A stretch of 64,000 bases of DNA, taken from positions 137,171,415 through 137,235,414 of the forward strand of contig OX465299.1 of assembly GCA_949987735.1 (NCBI GenBank). The letters are read 5' to 3'. Source of the DNA: Leucophora obtusa (taxonomy: Eukaryota; Arthropoda; Insecta; Diptera; Anthomyiidae). The translations under genes were made by a program, and so were the position numbers. The notes under the pieces were generated by a model that worked only from the letters and a program-made list of their open reading frames with translations, searched no databases and was not told the origin of the DNA. Below are positions 1 to 8,935 of the stretch, piece by piece; position 1 is the first letter of the stretch; each line of letters begins with the position of its first letter.

Positions 1-351
1 CTTTACCTAGGAAAATTTCCTATTTAGTTCAAAACAAATATATAAATAAAATATTAATATAAATAAGACTTAATCAGTACTTATTTAATCTATTACCAGT
101 AAGTGATTAGTTTGCACGAATATGTAAGTACTTCTATAACTTATTATCGGTAAGTCATTATTTTGTATTTTAAAGTAATGAAAAAGGTAATGACCTATCA
201 TTACTTGGTAATCCGTATGGTAATGACCTGTCATTACCATGTTTTTGCTGGGAATTAATGCTTACATTGTTGTTGATGTCTGCCCGCGGGAGATGAGGTA
301 TTTGTTTGGCTTTCTTTTTAGAAGAAGATAAAATATTAAAGAGCTGAAAGA
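1..351. other. AT-rich sequence without genes
   Basis: No gene or complete element is recognised. Between about 60 and 245 there are short mirrored runs built from TAATGACC and GGTAATGA, similar in style to the TCATTACC-rich repeat at 21.75-22.66 kb, so this is probably the end of a related palindromic repeat cut by the window edge. Confidence 0.5.
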
Positions 352-605
352 AAAGAAATCAAGGTTGGTTACCGTTATCGTTATAATACCGTTATCGCTA
401 AAATACCGTTTCAAATTGAATACCGTTACCGTTACCAATACCTCTAAAAAAATTTACAATTACCGTTATCGTTACCGATACCGTTATTTTTATGGGTAGT
501 TACCGGTATTTTACCGGTATTTATTAATTTATATATAAATGCAAATTTTTTAACTTTTTTGTAATAATCTTCAGTCTTTTTTTCTACAAAAAAATTTATG
601 GATAA

Positions 606-2726
606 TAGACCGACTCACGAAAAAAAGTAAAAAAAGTGCCCCCTTCAAAATAAACCTTGGTTTGTTTTATGATGATTCCCAAAATATTTCGGGTCTAGCA
701 ACGAGATCTCACGAGCTGGACCATTTTTAAAAAAGGTATTTTTTTTTAGTTTTTGTAAGAAATTTGCATTTTAGCTGTAGAAAACATACTCAATATGGGT
801 ATCATATGAAAGGTTTTTTTAAGGAGCGTCCAGCGGTATATATTTCAAGCGTATCCAGACATGTCCTATTTTCAAGGATATTCTATAAAAAAACAAATTT
901 TTGACTCTTTTGTACCGAGATGTTTGTAATTGAAATTTCAAACTTACACTCATAGAAATAAATCTGTAAAAATAGCAGAAAAAGTTACTAAACATTAGTT
1001 AAAAATGATGCTGCAGAAAAAACTGCTAAAATTAGCAGATTTTTTTACTAAATACTAGTAATATGAGAACAGAAAAATTAAAACTGCTATATTTAGGCTA
1101 ACTTTTAGTTAATTGAAAATAGCAAATTGTACTGTAAAATTTGCAGAAAATTTTGCTAAATATTTGTAGACTAAAAATAGAAAAAATAAACTGTTAAATA
1201 TACAAAATTTTTGCTATTTTTAAGCTAAATTTGGTTGAATGCAAATCGCAGTCTATTCTGCTAAAATCAGTAGAAATATTTGCTAAAAAATTGTAAACTG
1301 CTGTTTTCAAAAGGCTCTATTGCATTAAAAAAAAATCTAAAAAAAACTTAGAAAATTTAAAATTTTTTAGTGATTTTTTAAGCTACTAATTATTTAGCAA
1401 ATTTTTTTGCTGATTTTAGCAGGTTAAATTGCTATTCTCCATTTACAAAAATTTAGCTCAAATATAACTAAAATTCTGTATATTTAACAGTTTTATTTTT
1501 GATGTTCCTGAATTACTAATATATAGCAGCATCATTTTTCTTCAGCATCATTTTTAACTAATTTTTAGTAGTTTTAACTAAATATTTAAAGACTTTTTTC
1601 TATTAGTGTACATATTATAATCTGTAGTCGATTTAAGTGAACACGTGTTTCAGATTTTTTTGAAATTCGCGATTTTTCGCGTTTTATCAGAAATTCAATG
1701 TGGAGGAAAAAATGTGTTTTAAATGGGGCAATATGGATACCAAAACTTTTCTTTTGATAAGTAAATCATCGCAAAGTGGATATAGTTGGGAATTTTGCAA
1801 ATTTCATATATTTTGTGTGATGCTGTGGGCCAAATTTTGTTAAAATTTTGGAGTTACTGCAATCTGCATTTGAATTAAGTATCTAGTTGATGTAAGATAA
1901 AAATGCAACTTAACAGAAAAAACCCCAACACGCGCTTTTTTTTGGCGGAATATCTTTTTTTCGCGAAAATAAATATTATAAAATTTTATTTAGGGTCAGC
2001 ATATATTCAGATTTTTCTTAAAAAAATTACAGACACGCGTATTTTTATTAAAATATTTTATGTAATAATAAACCTACAAAAAATTTCATTAAATTTTTTT
2101 TATTGAATTGGGGTAACTTTAAATTTTATCAAAATTCGGTCCAGAGCACCATGAAAAATGTATTAAATTAGCAAAGTTCTAAACTATATCCACTTAGCGA
2201 TTATTTACTTATCAAAAGGAAAGTTTTTATATCCATATTGCCCTATTTTAAATACATTTTCTCCACCATATTGAATTTCTGATAAAACGCGAACAATCGC
2301 GAATTTCAAAAAAAAAAAAACCTGAAACACGTGTTCACTTAAATCGACTAGAGATTAAGATATGTAAGATTGACATTTAGATCACAAAATTCTTCATACA
2401 AAAGAGTCAAAAAATTGTTTTTTTTTCGTGTAATATCCTTGCAAACAGGACATTTCTAGGAATGATTGAACATGTTATATATACCGCTGAACGCGCCTCA
2501 AAAAACCCTTTCATGTGATACCTATATTGTGTATATTGTCTTTAGCTAAATACCAAAATTCTGCCAAAAAATAAAAAAAAATACCTTTTTTAAAAACGGT
2601 CCAGTTCGTGAGATCTTATTCCCAGACCCGAAATATTTTGGGAATCGTCATAAAACAAACCAAGGTTTATTTTGAGGGGGGCACTTTTTTTGCTTTTTTT
2701 CTGTCCATATAAGGTGAGTCGGTCTA
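606..2726. mobile_element. long-armed foldback hAT element, TAGACCGACTCAC family
   Basis: Tips TAGACCGACTCAC and GTGAGTCGGTCTA are bounded by an exact 8-bp duplication, ATGGATAA (598-605 and 2727-2734). Most of the length is inverted repeat: the left arm from 606 and the right arm to 2726 share the same series of blocks (AAATAAACCTTGGTTTG, AATATTTCGGGTC, GTCCAGCGGTATAT, AACACGTGTTTCAG) in mirrored order, with the centre near 1.95 kb. No transposase frame is present. The left arm is interrupted by the MITE at 947-1608. Two further copies of the family lie at 13595 and 34393, the latter duplicated at about 38.0 kb. Confidence 0.82.
947..1608. mobile_element. MITE, CACTCATAG family, TA target
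   Basis: Tips CACTCATAGAAATAAA and a mirrored CTATTAGTG are flanked by TA (945-946 and 1609-1610). The interior is a loose palindrome of AGCAGA and AACTAAA-type motifs without coding capacity. The insertion is shown directly by the paralogous foldback at 34.7 kb, which reads CTTACATAT at the site where this copy reads CTTA-element-TACATAT. TA duplication and size fit a Tc1/mariner-mobilised MITE. A second full copy lies at 62772-63499 and partial copies near 25.0, 44.0 and 58.3 kb. Confidence 0.85.
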
Positions 2727-3015
2727 ATGGATAACAATTTTAGTTATAAAAACTCCCAGCATTGGATTTAAAGCTTATAATCTGCATTTTTAACACTCAA
2801 AATTGAATATATGTTCAGTTTTTACTTGTTTTTATATGATTTTAACATAATTTATAATACCGGTACGTACCGGTATTGCTGTTTCGATAATGGTATACCG
2901 TTACCGAAACAGTCTTAAATACCGTTACCTTTACCGTTACCGAAACAAATTAAATTCGATAACGTTACCATTACCCATACCGTTATTCGTTTCGGTAACC
3001 AACCTTGAAAGAAAT

Positions 3016-3900
3016 ACAATATTTACATAAATAAATATAATTCTCTTTTGTATAACTCACTTTATTTGTTTTATGTAAAAGAATTTCTTACCGCGAAATT
3101 TTCAGTTGACTTTCTTCAGCGTCCTTTCTTTGACTAAAGAAACAAAAAAAAAATATTCTTCCCATATTATTTCACTAGAAACTTCTAAATGTCATATTTT
3201 TTGTGTGGGTGAGTAACGTATTTTCTGTGTGGAATATTTGGACGAGAGAGAAACACTCACACATTTAGAAATCTATGAGTTTGTTAGAAAAATCCAAAAC
3301 AATTGCATTAACTGACTGTAACAAAAATGCAGTAGTTTTTGTGGGTTTTTTAAAAAATAACTGTCAAAAACATTGAAAATTTCTTCCCCAAGTAAAATAA
3401 TAAAAATAATAAATCGAACCGAAAAATCCCTATACAGGCTATGATTCATAGCATCGCCTCTTAACGAGATAAACTATGGTCGGCACAGCGATGTATGTGG
3501 CCAATTGAAGTTTTGTCAATCACAGGGTTACTCATGTACTTAATAGTTTGTAAAACATAAGTAGTAACCAATATCACATTATTTTTGTAATTAAATAAGC
3601 AGTCGCGCGTAAGCTAGACTGCACTTGTGGTTTTAACATTTTAAAAATTAAATTTATAAATAATTTCCTATAAATTTGTTGACATTGGCTTATTGAGTAT
3701 TAATGCGGTGAATAAAAAATGTATAATGTTTAATTAAAACGTATTAATTTCATTAACCACATGAGGGAACTCAATTAACAAAAACGTGTAAATTAGCTTT
3801 CAAACATAAGGAGTGCGTCATTAACCACTTGATCAATTTTCAAAAAGTATACATTTTATTTTATTCAAAGTAATAAAAAAAGAAAAACAAAAAATAATTA
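3016..3900. other. intervening AT-rich DNA
   Basis: Only short AT-rich stretches without a coding pattern are visible. The right part may include the 3' end of the decayed transposon whose transposase begins at 3902, but I could not identify its terminal repeat. Confidence 0.5.
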
Positions 3901-4369
3901 ATCACTTTTTGACTTTTTCTACAACTCCTATCATTAGGGCATTTACAGTGTCTTTCTTGATCATTTGGCTTGCAGCACACCATTGACGCCGAAAATCTGC
4001 AAATTTCTTAGATACCCGTTTGGTGGTCTTAAATTCCCTTTTTATCAGATCCAAATATCTCTCGATTGGCCGGAGATCTGGGCAATTCGGTGGGTTCGCC
4101 TCTCTAGGGACAAACACTATATTATTTTTCTGGTACCAACCCAAGACTGCTTTACTGTAGTGGCATGAAGCAAGACCAAGCCAAAAGAAAGTAGATACTT
4201 CATGTTTTCTTAAAAATGGTAGAAGTCTCTTCCGTAGGCACTCCTTCGTATAAATGTCCGTGTTAATTTTCCCGGTAGTCACAAAAATTTTGCTTCATTT
4301 GCCACAACTACAAAAATGCTTGCCACACGAGAAATTTGCTTGGAAACTTTGCTCTTCTTTGGGCTTATA

Positions 4370-5412
4370 AAGGGTTGTTCAATAGGGACGCTACAAAAGT
4401 AGAAAGACATGGACAGTAAGGTTATGACTCATTTTTAACAAAAATTTTACCTATCACCACGTGATAGGCAATACTAAATTAATAATAAAAATCGTATTTG
4501 CGGGTCATTTCGGCAAAAAAACCTTCCGCACCAAATGCAATTTGTAAAAATAATATTTGCTCGGGGATTTTGTTTAATTTACATAACGAATTATTACAAA
4601 AATTATTGTAAACGACAAAAAATGTATCCAAAAGTCCCTCCAAAAAGGTTTCGTAATTTTTACCATAAATTGCTTTTAATAAGCATCGTTTGAGTCTCAT
4701 ATGTTTAAAACTTCGGAGAAATATTTTAATTAAACTAAAACCATATAGAGCAAATTTCAACCCTTTTGGTGCGGGAACTTTTTTGACAGTAGCGAAAAAG
4801 TAAGATTGCGTTTCTTAATATTTTTTTATGGCCTTTTTGGCTAGGGCATGTAAAATTTGATATTTGCAAAAAAAATCAAAAAGTCATAACCCTAATGGAC
4901 AGCAAACGACGCCATATTTCTTGCCGCTCTTTTCACATTTCTCTTCAGTAAGCTTTGCCATTTCATGATGGAAAGATATACGAGCCAACAACGAGTCGAA
5001 ATTACTAAAATTTACTGCCGAAATTCTTAGTCAGTGGCCTCAAAGTTAAGAGTGCTACGTCCAATTTATGGTCGTCGTAATCGTCCTAGCAGATCAACAA
5101 TTGAGCGTGGGGCTACGTCAAATCTATGGTCTTTGCCAACAAGCCAGCGACGATTGATGAACTTCGTACGAATATCGAACGTGAAATTGCAGCAGTATCG
5201 GCCGATTTATGCTTCAAAACCGTCGAAAATTGGGTTCAGCGTCTGGACTTCTGTAAGCGTGCCCGTGGTGGCCATGCAAAAGAGATCGATTTCCATACAT
5301 AATGGCATCGAACGTACTTTCACAGGAATAAAGAATTTCATTGATATCCAAAACCGTTTTTGTTTTATTTAAACTTTTTTTACTTTTGTAGCGCTCTTAT
5401 TGAAAAACCCTT
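4370..5412 (+). mobile_element. mariner-like element inserted in the DD37E transposase
   Basis: Inverted ends AAGGGTTGTTCAATAGG (left) and CTTATTGAAAAACCCTT (right), with matching inner blocks GCTACAAAAGTA and TACTTTTGTAGC, are flanked by TA at 4368-4369 and 5413-5414. The total is 1043 bp, a little short of a full mariner. The left half has no recognisable transposase (4479-4760 minus is only an AT-rich frame). The right half keeps the transposase C-terminus. Internal deletion or divergence has made it non-autonomous. Confidence 0.82.
5126..5302 (+). pseudogene. C-terminal remnant of a mariner-type transposase
   Basis: The frame reads VFANKPATIDELRTNIE, then VENWVQRLDFCKRARGG and ends shortly after with TAA at 5300-5302. 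This matches the C-terminal tail of insect mariner-like transposases (ANKP..I..L..NI....ENW..R...) and ends about 110 bp before the right inverted repeat, where a transposase should end. The catalytic core upstream is not recognisable. The same region of a different copy is seen at 26.3-26.46 kb. Confidence 0.7.
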
Positions 5413-5789
5413 TATTTATCCGAGATATTTCCTCTAGCATCGGCAACATAAAATTCTTGGCCAGGAAGCTGAGAAAAGTCAGAAAAAACGTATGATTCGT
5501 CATCCATTCGTACTTTTTCACAACATTATTGCTAAGCACTTTTAGTTCATAGCTTATTTTTTCGCTGAATAACCAACAAATGTTGGAAGAGTTATATAAT
5601 ACATATTCCGACATGTTTTTCAAAGCTAACATGATCAAAAAATTTGTTTTGAATTCCAATGAAAAAAGTAACAGTAGAAATAGCGCGTACAAGTTTCTAA
5701 TGACGCAATCCTTAGTTATATTAATTTCATCCACGACATATATTTATAAATACGAATATTTAAAGCATTCCACACCAACAATTTAGAGT

Positions 5790-6235
5790 ACAATATATTT
5801 CATGAATGCTAAACTTACAGACAGTATTACCCTGTAAGATAAAAATAAAACGTGAATTCTTGAGCGAAGTTTTTAACGGAGTTATTAAAAATTTAATTAA
5901 GTAAAACCCAAGGACCGGAAACTTTTTATTTTTTGGTTTTTATCAAATATAATTATCGTAAAAGTGTAAAAGTATTAACATAAAAATTCAAACGTACAAA
6001 AAAAAATAAAATGAAAGAAATATTTAATTAAAAATACCCCTCATGATGAAAATAAAAAAAATTTTTCTGATTTAATTTTCTTAAAAAAAAAAATAAAAAA
6101 ATATAGATAGATAAAAAAAAACTTTTATTTGGTGTTCAGAAAAAAAAATGGTGTCAACAATTTGAAAAAAAATATACATACTATATATAAGTATATTTTT
6201 TTTAAATTTTCTTTTTCCGTAAATTTTGTTTAATC
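5790..6235. other. AT-rich filler
   Basis: Long A and T runs dominate, with no coding pattern and no clear element ends. Confidence 0.5.
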
Positions 6236-6900
6236 GTAGCATTTAAAAAATTAGGCTTTGATATTTGGCCTTTAAAAAATTAGGCTTTGATATTTGGCCT
6301 TAAATGCGTTTTTGCAAATATTTTTTCCGCGACATTTTTTCGCGATTTGTTTTTTGTTCTATGAATTGGGCATTATAGTCTATAGATTACATATTTAACA
6401 ACACCGCACCTAAAAAATTGCAAAATATTGGCGGAACGCGAAAAAAGGCTTGTAAAAAAATTGTATTGAAAAACCTCATCAGCGATTGTCATTCTGCAAA
6501 CAAATATACAGATGTAAGAATTTTCCTTTTTGTAAATTTTTTTTCCGCGAATTTGTTCGCCATTTTTTTGCAATTATCCACCAAACTTTGTTGTATGAAA
6601 TGGGTATTATAGTTCCTAGATTATAAATTAAAAAAAAAATGCACTAAATCACCGAACGCGAAAAACGTTTTATGGTACAAAAATTGAAGCAAAAACTTAA
6701 TCAGCGAATTTCATTCTGCAAACAAAATTTGTTCTATGAATTAGACACTATAGTCCCTAGATTATGATTTTAAAGAAACACACTAAAAAATTGCAAAATA
6801 AGGCTTTATGGCACAAAAAATTAATAAAAAACTTAATAGGCGATTAATGTTCTGCAAACGAATATAATGATGCAAACATTTTACTTTTTGCAAAATTTAG
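6236..6900. repeat. degenerate tandem repeats
   Basis: A 32-33-bp segment ending in AGGCTTTGATATTTGGCCT occurs twice in a row near 6240-6302. After it a longer unit recurs with drift: TTCTATGAATTGGGCATTAT near 6357, a TTGTATGAAATGGGTATTAT version near 6592 and TTCTATGAATTAGACACTAT near 6729, each followed by a TAGATTA block, a GCGAAAAA or ATTGCAAAATA block and a TCTGCAAAC block. Spacing is uneven, so this is an old diverged array. Short reading frames here are by-products. Confidence 0.55.
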
Positions 6901-7500
6901 TTTTTTGTTGCAAAACAAAAAAAAATCAAAACCCATGTAAGAAACAAAATTTTGCAAAATGTAAAATTTTTGCATCATTAATCCGTTTGCAGATTGTACT
7001 GAAACTAAAATTTTATAAATTGACAAAATTGTTTTTCTTAATAAAGAAACTTTTTTTTCTACAAAAAAAAACTTTTCTTTTTTTTGTAGAATAGCTTTTT
7101 TTATTTTTTCTTTTTTATGTTTGGAGTTGAAAATAAAAAAACTATCATTTGTAAATTTTTTTAAATTTTTTGAGGTTTTTTTTAAAAAAAATTTAAATAT
7201 AAGACGAAGTCCGATTTTAAATATCAAAGCCAATTTGGAAAGAAAAAGGTCCAAAATTTGTATATATGTCATATCGCATTAACAAGTTACGTGCACTTTT
7301 AGAGCCTTTTGTAATTAAATTTAGACTTAAAACAAACAAAAAAATTGTTTACTCTACTAAAAATCTACTGCATTATTACAGAATTTTTTTTTATAAAAAC
7401 ATCAGATTTCATTCACTATGGATTTTTCGCGAAATTATTGCGATTTGCAAAGTTCATATTTAAATAACAATATTTTCATTCACATTCAAAACTTTGTTTA
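6901..7500. other. AT-rich sequence, no gene seen
   Basis: The left part has mirrored TGCAAAATTTAG/TTTTGCAAAATG blocks. The rest is AT-rich frames of low-complexity composition (K, F, L, N). No family resemblance is visible. Confidence 0.45.
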
Positions 7501-7512
7501 CTGACTAACCAC

Positions 7513-7706
7513 AGATTGTCAGTAAATCCCAAGATGCATGCAGTACTTCAACATATATTGGAATTTTGTATTAAAACATACACTGTATTAGGACTTTGGA
7601 ATGTACAGGCTTCCGAATCTGTTCAGTCTTCAAGATGGTTTGGCACAGGTTTAAACGAACAACTTATGATCCACATTACGCAAAATGGCTACAAAGAGCA
7701 GTTTGT
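7513..7706 (+). pseudogene. exon-like fragment of a transposon-associated protein (tentative)
   Basis: An open stretch reads NPKMHAVLQHILEFCIKTY followed by LGLWNVQASESVQSS. It is preceded by a pyrimidine-containing stretch ending CCACAG and followed by a strong donor-like GTGAGTATAA right after an AACAATTT-free codon run ending GAGCAGTTT, so it has the outline of an internal exon. The pattern 'PK.H....H...F......LGL...Q..ESVH' recalls a repeat-associated protein family common in arthropods and cnidarians, but I cannot name it with certainty. No partner exon is recognisable nearby, so I treat it as an isolated remnant. Confidence 0.35.
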
Positions 7707-7759
7707 GAGTATAATTTGCTTCTTATTTAAAGTTTATTATATGTACTGTATATTTTAAA

Positions 7760-8176
7760 TAAAATAAAAATAAAAAAATATTTATGTATCAATTTAAAAA
7801 TTTTAATGGGTGATTTAGTAATTGGTTTAATTTGAGATTAGGACGACACTTTTAAGCAGTTTTCATCACTAAAGCATATTTTCGGTCTAACAAAAACTTT
7901 GAATTGAATTTTTTAAATAGAAAATAGCTTTCTTTTAAGCCAATAAGTGAAGTATAATTTTTTTCAGTTGTCATTTTTCGATTTCTCCAGGGGTGCCAAA
8001 TTTGTTTAAATAAGAAACTTGAAATTGCCATAACTTTTGATTTCGTCGTGTGATTTTTTAAGAGTAATTTTTTTTTGATAGGAAACTGACATACTTTACT
8101 GTTTTTTTAGTATACTTTGTCAAATATTTATTTTAGCAGTTGTTTTTTCAGTTTTTTAAAAGAAAAACTTTGAATG
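7760..8176. other. AT-rich sequence flanking the hAT insertion
   Basis: No coding pattern. This is pre-insertion DNA to the left of the 8185-11801 element; its continuation lies beyond 11810. Both sides carry a CATAACTTTT-like motif. Confidence 0.45.
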
Positions 8177-8582
8177 GTCATAACTAGGGCAAGGAATTTC
8201 ATGCACTTAAAAATGGAAAATATGCTCCTAAAATATGCAGCTAAAAAGAAAAATAGGCATTAAAAATATAAGAAATTTTATTTATTTTTTATTTATTTAT
8301 TTATTTATTTATTTATTTGTCATTCCATACACAAGACTTAAGTCTTATATTACAGTATGGAACTGAGTATGCGTAAAAACAATAATTTAGTAAATACTTA
8401 TAAATATAATTACAATTACATTAATGACATAGAATAGATAAATATTTTTGAACGAAACAATTTTAAAATTACTGTAAACTAAACAATTTTAGAATTTAAT
8501 GTAACATAAACATAATTCAAAATTATTAACAAATAAAAATTCAAAATTAAAAATTCGAATCAAACTTTAGAATCAAAACACA

Positions 8583-8927
8583 CACTCAAAAAAGTTCACC
8601 GGTAGAAACCTATTGCAAATAGCAGGTAAAACAAAAGGCGACAAAAAATAATATAACAACAACAAAAAAGTAGTTATTTTTAATTGCTGAAAGAAAAAAA
8701 AAAAAAAATATAACTAACAAATGCATCGAAAATTACTAAGAATGTAAAATTGTCAGTTAAGTTTGCTAAAAATATTTTTAAATAATTGACAAAACAGGCA
8801 AAAAGTACTGCTATTTTCAGTTAATTAACTCTCATAATAGTTGTTTTGTATTTTTATATAAAAAACAACTATATATACAATTAAAACAATAACTATGGAT
8901 TACTACACTGTCAAACTTTTTTGAGTG
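8583..8927. mobile_element. MITE in the LINE 3' UTR, CACTCAAAAAAG tips
   Basis: Inverted tips CACTCAAAAAAGTT and AACTTTTTTGAGTG enclose a non-coding AT-rich interior. The right flank is TA and the left is CA, so a TA duplication is likely but decayed. It ends 8 bp from the LINE stop codon and therefore post-dates the LINE. Confidence 0.7.
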
Positions 8928-8935
8928 TATATTAT

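Larger units (their letters stand above)
360..3007. mobile_element. non-autonomous hAT-type element (outer shell of a triple nest)
   Basis: The tips are inverted: CAAGGTTGGTTACCG on the left and CGGTAACCAACCTTG on the right. They are flanked by an exact 8-bp direct repeat, AAAGAAAT, at 352-359 and 3008-3015. An 8-bp target duplication is the hallmark of hAT transposons. The element's own DNA (about 360-597 and 2735-3007) consists of iterated TACCGTTA-like motifs and has no coding capacity. The centre is occupied by a second transposon (606-2726). It must have depended on a transposase encoded elsewhere. Superfamily assignment rests on the duplication length, since no transposase is present. 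Confidence 0.82.
3902..5734 (-). pseudogene. broken DD37E-like Tc1/mariner-superfamily transposase, split by a mariner insertion
   Basis: On the minus strand the C-terminal part (3902-4282) reads through ASCHYSK, then NPPNCPDLRPIERY and IKREFK. This is the pattern of the last catalytic region of IS630/Tc1/mariner transposases, with the E of RPIE 37 residues after the second aspartate position. That aspartate is replaced: the family pattern FWPDLASCHY reads FWLGLASCHY here. The middle part (about 5415-5560) resembles the MDDESYVFSDF region but is spread over different frames. Between them lies a complete mariner derivative (4370-5412). Frame shifts, the lost catalytic residue and the insertion make it dead. 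Right boundary and terminal repeats are not resolved. Confidence 0.75.

Noticed and set aside
6844..7272. A 142-residue minus-strand protein
   Set aside because: Composition is K/F/L/N-rich from A/T runs, without any family pattern.
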